Shown here in pieces: positions 1 to 5,134 of a stretch of 5,134 bases of DNA; positions within the stretch are counted from its first letter, which is position 1; each line of letters starts with the position of its first letter. Where the stretch lies: contig CAYJHI010000054.1 of NCBI GenBank assembly GCA_964370085.1, positions 1-5,134 on the forward strand, in the 5' to 3' direction. The DNA is from CARZYU01 sp964370085 (GTDB lineage: Bacteria > Bacillota_I > Bacilli_A > RF39 > UBA660). The notes beneath the pieces were generated by a model that was not told where the DNA came from, did not search any database, and saw only the letters and a program-made list of their open reading frames with translations. The position numbers and the translations under genes were made by a program.

Positions 1-302
1 CCAGCTTTGAAGGTGGACAATTACCTCTATACCGTCGTTTACCAAAAAGAGGATTCAGCAATGCACCATTTAAAATTGCATACGCTGTAATCAATGTAGA
101 AGATTTAAACCGTTTTGAAAATGGAACAGTTGTAAGTCCTACATTATTAAAAGAATGTGGTTTAGTTAAAAACCAAAAAGATGGTATTAAAGTATTAGGT
201 AATGGAGAATTAACTAAAAAATTAACTATCCAAGCACATAAGTTTTCGGCTAGTGCATTAGAAATTATCAACAAGTCAGGAAGTAAAGCTGAGGTGATTT
301 AA
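1..302 (+). CDS. rplO: 50S ribosomal protein L15, C-terminal part (5' end outside window)
   Basis: L15 is a primary component of the large ribosomal subunit that binds 23S rRNA and joins during later assembly. The reading frame is open from the first base (first full codon at 3-5) to a TAA at 300-302, giving about 99 residues. The family is usually near 145, so roughly the first third is missing because the window starts inside the gene. The visible part opens with [17 protein letters not shown], the strongly conserved core of L15. It ends with a good match to the L15 signature, from [11 protein letters not shown] through [15 protein letters not shown]. The residue before FEGGQ is Ser where Gly is common. 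The stop is followed after a single base by the secY start, and the secY ribosome-binding site lies within the last L15 codons, so the two genes are probably translationally linked. Identification is secure. Confidence 0.97.
   Translation, partial: SFEGGQLPLYRRLPKRGFSNAPFKIAYAVINVEDLNRFENGTVVSPTLLKECGLVKNQKDGIKVLGNGELTKKLTIQAHKFSASALEIINKSGSKAEVI
291..298 (+). promoter_or_regulatory. secY ribosome-binding site embedded in the end of rplO
   Basis: GAGGTGAT is an eight-base match to the standard anti-Shine-Dalgarno sequence of 16S rRNA. From the end of GAGGTG there are 7 nt to the ATG at 304. It lies inside the last three sense codons of L15, so ribosomes finishing rplO pass directly over it. 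This supports 304 as the secY start. Confidence 0.85.
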
Positions 303-303
303 G

Positions 304-1572
304 ATGTTTGCTACATTTAAGCAAATCTTTACACCAGCTCAAAAAGAATTGAGACATCGTCTTTACTTTACGCTTGGTGTATTATTCTTGTTTATAATTG
401 GAACTTTTATTAGAATTCCAGGTACAGAAAGATTGACTGATGATTTAGGTTTCTTAGATCTAATCAACGTTATGGGTGGAGGAGCCTTAAAAAATGTATC
501 GATATTTGCTTTAGGGGTTATGCCTTATATCACAGCATCGATTATTATGCAGCTTCTTCAAATGGATATTATTCCATATTTATCTGAACTATCTAAACAA
601 GGACACACAGGAAGACAAAAACTAAATAAAATAACTCGTTATGTCGGTATTGGTATGGCATTTGTGGAAGGTTATGCTTTCTCATTTGCAATTATGGGTA
701 CTGAAGGTTCGATTATGCAATATTTATTTATTGCAACAATTCTAACTGCAGGAACAGCTTTTGTTCTATGGTTAGGAGATCAAATCACTAAAAAAGGTAT
801 TGGTAACGGAATCAGTATGATTATCATGGCTGGTATCGTTGCAACATTACCAACGATGTTTATGGAAGCTTTTGGATCACTAGTAGATTTTGGTGATACA
901 CAAGCCCTAGTATTAGGAATTTTAGCTTTTGCCTTATTCATATTAGTTTATATAGCAATTATTGTTGGAGTAATCTTTATTCAGGAATCTGAAAGAAGAA
1001 TACCAATTCAATATGCTAATAAATCAACTAGTTCACTATCAAAACAAACATTCATGCCAATCAAAATAAATTCAGCAGGAGTTATACCAGTAATTTTTGC
1101 TTCAAGTTTAGTTTCGGTTCCAGGTATGATTGCAACCTTTGTAGGTACAGAAAGTGAGTTTGCTTTATTCGTAAATCAATACTTAACTTTAACTACTCCA
1201 GTTGGGTTTACATTATATGTAGTGTTAATTTTCTTATTTGCATATTTTTATACATTTGTGCAAATTAAACCAGAAGAATTATCAAAAAACCTTCAAAATA
1301 ACAATGGATATATTCCAGGAATTAGACCTGGTAAAGATACAACAAAATATGTTAAACAAGTTCTTACTAGATTAACAGTATTTGGATCACTATTCTTAGT
1401 TATTCTTGCAGGGTTACCTATAATCTTTACAATTATTACTAATCTACCATCAACAGTAACAATTGGTGGAACAGGATTACTAATCGTTGTCGGAGTAGCA
1501 TTAGAAACATACAAACAAATGGAAAGTAGTGTTCAAGCGAAAAGTTATAAAAAAGGGTATACAAGAAGATGA
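304..1572 (+). CDS. secY: Preprotein translocase subunit SecY
   Basis: SecY is the ten-helix channel of the Sec translocon in the cytoplasmic membrane. With SecE and SecG it passes unfolded proteins outward or lets membrane segments leave sideways. The 422-residue product is near the usual 430. Approximate helices are TM1 20-36, plug region 58-68, TM2 70-86, TM3 112-132, TM4 139-157, TM5 168-184, TM6 202-226, TM7 256-278, TM8 300-319, TM9 356-377 and TM10 385-402. Family hallmarks are GVMPYITASIIMQLL in TM2 (71-85), LGDQITKKGIGNGIS entering TM5 (157-171), INSAGVIPVIFA in TM7 (255-266), and the cytoplasmic loop PEEL...GYIPGIRPG (323-343). That loop includes the conserved Arg341, which is important for SecA-driven export. 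The C-terminus is basic, as is normal. The gene ends with two consecutive TGA codons, and the first overlaps the adk start. Its place between rplO and adk is the standard one. Confidence 0.98.
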   Translation: MFATFKQIFTPAQKELRHRLYFTLGVLFLFIIGTFIRIPGTERLTDDLGFLDLINVMGGGALKNVSIFALGVMPYITASIIMQLLQMDIIPYLSELSKQGHTGRQKLNKITRYVGIGMAFVEGYAFSFAIMGTEGSIMQYLFIATILTAGTAFVLWLGDQITKKGIGNGISMIIMAGIVATLPTMFMEAFGSLVDFGDTQALVLGILAFALFILVYIAIIVGVIFIQESERRIPIQYANKSTSSLSKQTFMPIKINSAGVIPVIFASSLVSVPGMIATFVGTESEFALFVNQYLTLTTPVGFTLYVVLIFLFAYFYTFVQIKPEELSKNLQNNNGYIPGIRPGKDTTKYVKQVLTRLTVFGSLFLVILAGLPIIFTIITNLPSTVTIGGTGLLIVVGVALETYKQMESSVQAKSYKKGYTRR

Positions 1573-1575
1573 TGA
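1569..1575 (+). other. secY/adk stop-start overlap with tandem TGA
   Basis: The sequence ATGATGA contains the secY stop TGA (1570-1572) directly followed by a second in-frame TGA (1573-1575). It also holds two possible adk starts, ATG at 1569 and ATG at 1572. No strong Shine-Dalgarno site is placed for either. The nearest purine block, AAAAGGG ending at 1557, is 11-14 nt away. Inference: adk is started mainly by ribosomes terminating on secY (translational coupling). Which of the two ATGs is used cannot be decided from sequence. Confidence 0.75.
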
Positions 1576-2225
1576 ATATAATTTTAATTGCACCCCCTAG
1601 TGCAGGTAAGGGAACTTATGCTAAAGAAATAAAAAATAAGTATAAGATCCCTCACATTTCTACTGGAGAGTTACTTAGAAAAGTAGCCAAAAGAGAAGAT
1701 GAAATCGGAGAATATGTTCAAGAAACATTATCTCACGGTGAATTTGTCAAAGATGAAATCGTTTATGAAATATTAGAAAAAAGATTATCAGAAGAAGATT
1801 GTAAGAATGGATATATTCTAGATGGTTTTCCAAGAAAACTTGAACAAGCAATTAGATATGATGAACTTTTAGAAGAGAAACATAACCATTTAGGAACTGT
1901 TTTATTAATAGAAGTTGAAAAAGACTTATTAGTAAAAAGGGTAACAGGAAGAAGAGTATGTAGTGACTGTGGAGCAATCTATAATATTAACATACCAGCT
2001 TCTTTACCTAAAGAAGATTTGATTTGTGACAATTGTTCAGGGAAAATAATTCAAAGAAGCGACGATAATGTTGAGGCTTTTGAATATCGTTACAAGACTT
2101 ATTTAGAAAAAACAAAACCGTTAATAGAATATTATAAATCGAAAGGTTGTTTATATACTATTGATGGTAATGGTGATAAAGAAGTTGTAATGAAAAGAAT
2201 CGAAGAAGTGCTTACAAAGGAGTGA
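1569..2225 (+). CDS. adk: Adenylate kinase (zinc-type LID, divergent P-loop)
   Basis: Adenylate kinase catalyses ATP + AMP <-> 2 ADP in the cytoplasm and sets the adenylate balance. The product is 218 residues (217 from the second ATG), the usual length of the long-LID form. Visible parts: P-loop APPSAGKGT (8-16); AMP-site STGELLR (31-37, Asp more usual than Glu34); DGFPRKLEQA (85-94, Lys90 where Thr is usual); LID arginines in KRVTGRR (123-129); QRSDDN (162-167); and Arg174. The LID carries C131-x2-C134 and C153-x2-C156, a probable structural Zn site typical of Gram-positive enzymes. The spacing between the Cys pairs is 18 residues against 16 in Bacillus subtilis, from memory. The first and second glycines of the usual GAPGAGKGT loop are Ala8 and Ser11, while Lys14, Gly15 and Thr16 remain. 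All other catalytic arginines appear present, so an active enzyme is expected. It overlaps secY and lies 4 nt before map, as in Bacillota. Confidence 0.95.
   Translation: MMNIILIAPPSAGKGTYAKEIKNKYKIPHISTGELLRKVAKREDEIGEYVQETLSHGEFVKDEIVYEILEKRLSEEDCKNGYILDGFPRKLEQAIRYDELLEEKHNHLGTVLLIEVEKDLLVKRVTGRRVCSDCGAIYNINIPASLPKEDLICDNCSGKIIQRSDDNVEAFEYRYKTYLEKTKPLIEYYKSKGCLYTIDGNGDKEVVMKRIEEVLTKE
2216..2222 (+). promoter_or_regulatory. map ribosome-binding site inside the end of adk
   Basis: AAAGGAG, 7 nt before the ATG at 2230, overlaps the last adk codons and abuts the adk stop TGA at 2223, which is itself followed by TAA in frame. It is a strong site and fixes 2230 as the map start. Confidence 0.85.
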
Positions 2226-2229
2226 TAAA

Positions 2230-2976
2230 ATGATTACTATAAAATCAGATAAAGAAATCGCTCTAATGAAAAAAGCAGGAAATTTAGTATATTTGACACA
2301 CCAATATTTGAAGTCCTTTATCAAAGTTGGAGTTACTACCGAAGAGTTAGATAATCTAGCGTATGATTTTATAATCAAAAATGGTGGTACTCCTTCCTTT
2401 AAGGGCTATCAAGGATTTCCAGGAACTATTTGTGCATCAGTAAATGATCAAGTAGTACATGGAATACCAGGAGAATATAAATTACAAGATGGTGATTTAT
2501 TATCAATTGATATTGGCGTATGTTACAAAGGATATCACGGAGACTCTGCTTGGAGTTACTTAGTAGGGAAAGCCAGTGATGACAAGAAGTATCTACTTGT
2601 GCATACAGAAAATGCATTATACGAAGGGTTGAAAGCTGTTAAAGCTGGAAATAAAATAGGAGATATAGGTTATGCAATTGAACAATATGCTAACAAATAT
2701 CATCTGGGAGTAGTCAAAGAGTTAGTTGGTCATGGAGTTGGAACAAAATTACATGAAGATCCAGATGTACCTAACTATGGTACAAAAGGGACAGGTATTA
2801 CTTTAAAAGAAGGCATGACGATAGCAATTGAACCAATGCTTAATTTTGGAACACCTGAAATATGTATTAGTGAAGATGGATGGACAATAGAAACATTTGA
2901 TGGCAACCCATCAGCTCATTTTGAACACACGATAGTTGTGACAAAAGAGGGCTATCAAATTTTAACGGGAGAGTGA
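2230..2976 (+). CDS. map: Methionine aminopeptidase, type I
   Basis: Map removes the initiator Met from new proteins whose second residue is small, acting at the ribosome after deformylation. The 248-residue length is typical of bacterial type Ia enzymes without an N-terminal extension. The pita-bread fold residues are all visible. The metal ligands are Asp94 and Asp105 (in SIDIGVCYKGYHGDSAW), His168 (in LVGHGVGTKLHEDP), Glu201 (in AIEPML) and Glu232 (in HFEHTIVVT). The supporting histidines are His77 (in NDQVVHGIPG) and His175. The AGNLVYLTH segment at 16-24 and the GGTPSFKGYQGFP segment at 52-64 are normal for the family. It starts 4 nt after adk with a strong ribosome-binding site. It ends in TGA only 6 nt before infA and in the same reading frame. 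Placement beside adk and infA is standard for Bacillota. Confidence 0.97.
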   Translation: MITIKSDKEIALMKKAGNLVYLTHQYLKSFIKVGVTTEELDNLAYDFIIKNGGTPSFKGYQGFPGTICASVNDQVVHGIPGEYKLQDGDLLSIDIGVCYKGYHGDSAWSYLVGKASDDKKYLLVHTENALYEGLKAVKAGNKIGDIGYAIEQYANKYHLGVVKELVGHGVGTKLHEDPDVPNYGTKGTGITLKEGMTIAIEPMLNFGTPEICISEDGWTIETFDGNPSAHFEHTIVVTKEGYQILTGE

Positions 2977-2982
2977 AAAGAG

Positions 2983-3198
2983 ATGGCAAAAGAAGATACA
3001 ATCGAAATAGAAGGTAAGGTATTAGAAATAATACCAGGCGGTAAGTTTAAAGTTCAACTAGAAAATGGACATACAATTGAAGCTCACGTTTCTGGTAAAA
3101 TCCGTATGAACTACATACGCATTCTACCAGGTGATACAGTTACTATTGAACTTTCGCCTTATGATTTAACACGTGGGCGAATTACCTATCGAAAATAA
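2983..3198 (+). CDS. infA: Translation initiation factor IF-1
   Basis: IF-1 is a small OB-fold protein that binds the 30S A site and works with IF-2 and IF-3 in initiation. The product is 71 residues (family norm about 72) and matches across its whole length: [13 protein letters not shown] at the N-terminus, [19 protein letters not shown] in the middle, [25 protein letters not shown] towards the end. The start at 2983 is set by the MAKED N-terminus. The only upstream purine-rich stretch, GGGAGAGTGA (2967-2976), overlaps the map stop and is weaker and further away than the sites of the ribosomal-protein genes. Inference: initiation partly depends on ribosomes ending map. The gene ends with tandem stops TAA TAG. 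No KOW-domain (ybzG/L14e-like) gene sits between map and infA, unlike in Bacillus. Confidence 0.97.
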   Translation: MAKEDTIEIEGKVLEIIPGGKFKVQLENGHTIEAHVSGKIRMNYIRILPGDTVTIELSPYDLTRGRITYRK

Positions 3199-3199
3199 T

Positions 3200-3205
3200 A
3201 GGAGG
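3200..3205 (+). promoter_or_regulatory. rpmJ ribosome-binding site
   Basis: AGGAGG with 8 nt to the ATG at 3214. It immediately follows the infA stop and overlaps the second stop codon (TAG, 3199-3201). It supports the short rpmJ reading frame as a real gene. Confidence 0.85.
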
Positions 3206-3213
3206 GATTAACA

Positions 3214-3327
3214 ATGAAAGTAAAACCATCAGTAAAAAAGATTTGTGCAAAATGTAAAATAATTAGACGCAAGGGTCGTGTAATGGTAATTTGTGAAAAC
3301 CCTAAGCACAAACAAAGACAAGGGTAA
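3214..3327 (+). CDS. rpmJ: 50S ribosomal protein L36 (zinc-binding form)
   Basis: L36 is the smallest large-subunit protein and binds 23S rRNA late in assembly. The reading frame encodes 37 residues, the normal full length. It begins [15 protein letters not shown] and ends [20 protein letters not shown]. The zinc-ribbon ligands Cys11, Cys14, Cys27 and His32 are all present, so this is the Zn-containing (C+) form rather than the Cys-free form induced on zinc starvation in some bacteria. It has a strong AGGAGG site 8 nt upstream, lies 15 nt after infA and 17 nt before rpsM, and ends in TAA. At 37 codons it is below common gene-length cut-offs and easy to miss. The match to the family is nearly complete. 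Confidence 0.97.
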   Translation: MKVKPSVKKICAKCKIIRRKGRVMVICENPKHKQRQG

Positions 3328-3330
3328 TAT

Positions 3331-3338
3331 AAGGAGGT
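3331..3338 (+). promoter_or_regulatory. rpsM ribosome-binding site
   Basis: AAGGAGGT, an eight-base match to the anti-Shine-Dalgarno, 6 nt before the ATG at 3345. The gap between rpmJ and rpsM is only 17 nt, which leaves no room for the S4-binding leader pseudoknot known before rpsM in Escherichia coli. Confidence 0.85.
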
Positions 3339-3344
3339 TATTAT

Positions 3345-3713
3345 ATGGCACGTATAAAAGGTGTAGATATTCCAAATAACAAACAAGTTTGCATAGCGTT
3401 AACTTATATTTATGGGATAGGAAGAAATTTAGCATTAACAGTTCTTAAAGAAGCAAACGTTGATGCAGCAAAAAAAGTTTCAACATTAGATAATGATGAA
3501 TTAGCTAGAATTCGTGACGAAGTTTCAAAACACTTAACAGAAGGTGATTTAAGAAGAGAAGTTTCTATGAATATTAAAAATGAAATGGAAATTAATTCTT
3601 ATAGAGGAAGTCGTCATAAAAGAGGTTTACCAGTAAGAGGACAAAAAACTAGAAGTAATGCTAGAACTCGTAAAGGTAAAGGAAAAGTAGTAGCAAATAA
3701 AAAGAAAGTGTAA
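3345..3713 (+). CDS. rpsM: 30S ribosomal protein S13
   Basis: S13 sits in the head of the 30S subunit. It contacts 16S rRNA and the P-site tRNA through its basic tail, and takes part in bridges to the 50S subunit. The product is 122 residues, as usual. It begins [10 protein letters not shown], followed by the helix-hairpin segment TYIYGIGR (20-27). The S13 signature [14 protein letters not shown] lies at 87-100, and the basic tail [21 protein letters not shown] follows. The N-terminal segment NNKQVCIAL (11-19) differs from the more usual RDKRVVISL, with fewer basic residues and a Cys16. The C-terminal rRNA/tRNA-binding half is well conserved. It is the first gene of the classical alpha-operon part (rpsM-rpsK-rpoA-rplQ). 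rpsD, which sits in this cluster in enterobacteria, is absent here, as in Bacillota. Confidence 0.98.
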   Translation: MARIKGVDIPNNKQVCIALTYIYGIGRNLALTVLKEANVDAAKKVSTLDNDELARIRDEVSKHLTEGDLRREVSMNIKNEMEINSYRGSRHKRGLPVRGQKTRSNARTRKGKGKVVANKKKV

Positions 3714-3727
3714 TTCACTAAATCTTT

Positions 3728-3736
3728 AAAGGAGGT
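3728..3736 (+). promoter_or_regulatory. rpsK ribosome-binding site
   Basis: AAAGGAGGT, a nine-base match to the anti-Shine-Dalgarno, 6 nt before the ATG at 3743. It is one of the strongest sites in the window and lies in the largest gap, the 29 nt between rpsM and rpsK. Confidence 0.85.
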
Positions 3737-3742
3737 TAAACT

Positions 3743-4126
3743 ATGGCTTATAAAACAAGAAAAAGAAAAGTTAAAAAGAATGTGCCTGAAGGTGTAGCAC
3801 ACATTCATGCAACATTTAATAATACAATCACTACAATTACGGATAAAGAAGGAAATGCAATTACTTGGAATGTTCCAGGTGCTGTTGGTTTCAAAGGTAG
3901 TAAAAAATCAACTCCGTTTGCTGCAGGAATTGCTGCTGAAGCGGCCGGGAAAGCTGCATACGATATCGGAATGCGTAAAGTAGAAGTTTTAGTTAAAGGA
4001 CTAGGTCCAGGTAGAGAAACAGCTATCAGATCACTTCAAACTGCGGGATTAGAAGTTACAGCAATTACTGATGTAACACCAATTCCACATAATGGATGTC
4101 GTCCACCAAAACGCCCACGCGGGTAA
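3743..4126 (+). CDS. rpsK: 30S ribosomal protein S11
   Basis: S11 lies on the 30S platform, binds 16S rRNA and helps form the mRNA exit channel. The product is 127 residues, normal for the family. After a basic N-terminus ([11 protein letters not shown]) come [18 protein letters not shown] (17-34), [14 protein letters not shown] (49-62), [18 protein letters not shown] and [18 protein letters not shown] at the C-terminus, all family hallmarks. Asn117-Gly118 corresponds to the Asn-Gly pair that is known to form isoaspartate in E. coli S11. The loop after Trp42 reads NVPG (43-46) where most bacteria have SSAG or ATAG, an unusual local substitution in an otherwise conserved protein. The start is set by the nine-base ribosome-binding site upstream. 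The gene ends in TAA, 20 nt before rpoA. Confidence 0.98.
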   Translation: MAYKTRKRKVKKNVPEGVAHIHATFNNTITTITDKEGNAITWNVPGAVGFKGSKKSTPFAAGIAAEAAGKAAYDIGMRKVEVLVKGLGPGRETAIRSLQTAGLEVTAITDVTPIPHNGCRPPKRPRG

Positions 4127-4132
4127 TCAAAA

Positions 4133-4139
4133 GGGAGGT
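4133..4139 (+). promoter_or_regulatory. rpoA ribosome-binding site (fixes the start at 4147)
   Basis: GGGAGGT lies in the 20-nt gap after rpsK, with 7 nt to the ATG at 4147. An in-frame ATG also exists at 4096 inside rpsK, but it has no such site and would add 17 residues unlike the family N-terminus. Confidence 0.88.
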
Positions 4140-4146
4140 TAGTTTC

Positions 4147-5097
4147 ATGTTAGAATTTGAAAAACCAGTTTACAAAACTACAAACTATGTAGAAAACAAT
4201 TTTTATGGAAAGTTTGAATTAGAACCACTAGAAAGAGGATTCGGTACAACTTTAGGTAATGCTTTAAGAAGAGTAATGTTATCTTCATTACCAGGAAGTG
4301 CAATTACTAGTGCGAAAATTGAAGGAGCTCAACATGAGTTTCAAACTTTAGAAGGTGTTAAAGAAGATGTTACGACTATTCTTTTAAATCTAAAGGGTGT
4401 AGTTGTTAAAAACTATTCTAATGAAGAAAGAACAATTCGTTTAAACATTTCTGAAGAAAAAACTGTAACAGCATCAGATATCGAACACGATGCTGATATT
4501 GAAATTATGAATCCTGAACATGTGATTGCGACTGTTAGCAAAGGTGGTAACTTAGTTATTGAAATGAATGTTACTAACGGACGTGGTTATGTTAAGAGTG
4601 AAGAAACAAAGAAATTAATCGAAAAGAAAAAAGTAGGTATGATTGCTATGGATGCATTATACTCACCAATTGAAAGAGTTTCTTACGAAGTTGAAAGTGC
4701 TCGTGTAGGTCAAAACGAAAGTTATGACAAATTAATTTTAGAAGTATGGACTAATGGATCTATCAAACCAGAAGAATCAATAGCTTTAGCTTCAAGAATT
4801 ATTATTGAACATTTCAATATTCTTACAGATTTAAGTAATATTGCAGATATGACAGGATTAATGATTGAAAAGTCAGAAGATCCAAAAGTAAAAGCATTAG
4901 AAACTACAATCGAAGATTTAGATTTCTCTGTACGTGCTTATAACTGTTTAAAAAGAGCGGGAATTCACACTCTACAAGACTTAGTTAATAAGAGCGAAAC
5001 AGATATGATGAAAATCAGAAATCTTGGTAAAAAGTCACTAAAAGAAGTTTTAGATAAAATTAGAGATATGGGACTTTTATTGAGAGACGAAGACTAA
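4147..5097 (+). CDS. rpoA: DNA-directed RNA polymerase subunit alpha
   Basis: Alpha dimerises to scaffold beta and beta' in core RNA polymerase, and its C-terminal domain touches promoter UP elements and activators. From ATG 4147 the product is 316 residues, close to the 314 of Bacillus. The N-terminal domain (about 1-228) carries GFGTTLGNALRRVMLSSLPG (31-50), the dimer-interface helix with Arg41-Arg42. It also has IERVSYEVESARVGQ...YDKLILEVWTNGS and ALASRIIIEHFNIL. A linker of about 20 residues follows. The C-terminal domain (about 250-310) has VRAYNCLKRAGI and MMKIRNLGKKSL. Arg263, Asn266, Cys267, Gly294, Lys296 and Ser297 match the DNA- and activator-contact positions known in E. coli (Arg265, Asn268, Cys269, Gly296, Lys298, Ser299), so UP-element recognition is expected. 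The longer start at 4096 is rejected because it overlaps rpsK by 31 nt and the ribosome-binding site points to 4147. rplQ follows after 17 nt. Confidence 0.98.
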   Translation: MLEFEKPVYKTTNYVENNFYGKFELEPLERGFGTTLGNALRRVMLSSLPGSAITSAKIEGAQHEFQTLEGVKEDVTTILLNLKGVVVKNYSNEERTIRLNISEEKTVTASDIEHDADIEIMNPEHVIATVSKGGNLVIEMNVTNGRGYVKSEETKKLIEKKKVGMIAMDALYSPIERVSYEVESARVGQNESYDKLILEVWTNGSIKPEESIALASRIIIEHFNILTDLSNIADMTGLMIEKSEDPKVKALETTIEDLDFSVRAYNCLKRAGIHTLQDLVNKSETDMMKIRNLGKKSLKEVLDKIRDMGLLLRDED

Positions 5098-5100
5098 AAT

Positions 5101-5108
5101 AAGGAGGA
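5101..5108 (+). promoter_or_regulatory. rplQ ribosome-binding site
   Basis: AAGGAGGA, 6 nt before the ATG at 5115, in the 17-nt gap after rpoA. It supports the truncated reading frame at the window edge as the start of a gene. Confidence 0.85.
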
Positions 5109-5114
5109 ATTATC

Positions 5115-5134
5115 ATGGCATATAGAAAATTAGG
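5115..5134 (+). CDS. rplQ: 50S ribosomal protein L17, first codons only (3' end outside window)
   Basis: Only six full codons and two further bases are visible, reading MAYRKL followed by GG (Gly). MAYRKLG is the typical start of L17, a large-subunit protein near the peptide exit tunnel. Position directly after rpoA, a strong ribosome-binding site at 5101-5108 and the standard alpha-operon order all agree. Nothing can be said about the rest of the protein. Confidence 0.93.

Noticed and set aside
2293..2322. TTGACA at 2293 with a possible -10 (TTTATC at 2317), as an internal promoter in map
   Set aside because: The -35 is perfect, but the -10 matches only three of six bases, and the site sits inside a conserved coding region. 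Chance occurrence is likely in AT-rich DNA.
3328..3344. S4-binding alpha-operon leader (pseudoknot) before rpsM
   Set aside because: Only 17 nt separate rpmJ from rpsM, mostly taken by the ribosome-binding site. A four-pair AT stem around GGAGG (ATAA/TTAT) is too weak to count as a regulatory structure.
3724..3731. Palindrome CTTTAAAG before rpsK
   Set aside because: It is only 8 bases, overlaps the ribosome-binding site AAAGGAGGT, and is not followed by a T-run. There is no support for an operator or terminator.
1293..3808. Minus-strand open frames of 63-75 codons at 1293-1514, 2151-2378, 2426-2617, 3186-3386, 3229-3435 and 3614-3808
   Set aside because: All lie opposite clear conserved genes and have no recognisable family. 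They are expected by chance as antisense shadows of AT-rich coding sequence.
4096..4146. Longer rpoA start at ATG 4096
   Set aside because: It lies inside rpsK and has no ribosome-binding site. The extra 17 residues do not resemble the alpha N-terminus, while ATG 4147 has GGGAGGT at the right distance and starts MLEFEKP as expected.
1..5134. A previously undescribed system, mobile element, CRISPR array, tRNA or riboswitch in the window
   Set aside because: Conserved housekeeping genes fill essentially all of the sequence with gaps of 29 nt or less. No repeats, inverted ends or RNA-gene signatures were seen on either strand.

Overview
The window is a ribosomal-protein operon segment, the spc-alpha junction. 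It comes from a low-GC, Gram-positive-type bacterium. All genes are on the + strand, in the order rplO (3' end) - secY - adk - map - infA - rpmJ - rpsM - rpsK - rpoA - rplQ (first codons). This is the classic Bacillota order. Three features point to Bacilli or a Bacilli-derived mollicute-like lineage (Acholeplasma/Haloplasma/Izemoplasma/Erysipelotrichia type): the AT-rich codons, the strong AAGGAGG Shine-Dalgarno sites, and an Adk with a four-Cys LID. UGA is a stop codon here (secY, adk and map all end in TGA, and every Trp seen is TGG), so this is not a code-4 Mycoplasma or Spiroplasma. Genus cannot be assigned from sequence reading alone.

Layout: positions 1-302 hold the C-terminal two thirds of ribosomal protein L15. 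SecY, the protein-export channel, follows after 1 nt (304-1572). Adenylate kinase overlaps the secY stop (1569-2225). Methionine aminopeptidase (2230-2976), IF-1 (2983-3198) and L36 (3214-3327, a 37-residue gene that is easily missed) follow with gaps of 4-15 nt. S13 (3345-3713), S11 (3743-4126) and RNA polymerase alpha (4147-5097) come next with gaps of 17-29 nt. L17 begins at 5115 and runs off the end. The window holds no gap longer than 29 nt, no terminator, no credible internal promoter, no RNA gene, no repeat and no mobile element. It reads as a stretch of one polycistronic message whose promoter and terminator lie outside.

Together the genes cover ribosome assembly (L15, L36, S13, S11, L17), translation initiation (IF-1), N-terminal Met removal from new proteins (Map), nucleotide supply (Adk), membrane insertion and export (SecY), and transcription (alpha). 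This is a highly conserved housekeeping block, and I found no new biological system in it. The points most worth a second look are a divergent Adk (altered P-loop and a longer LID Cys spacing), an unusual WNVPG segment in S11, and the fact that map and infA lie in the same frame separated only by one TGA and two codons.
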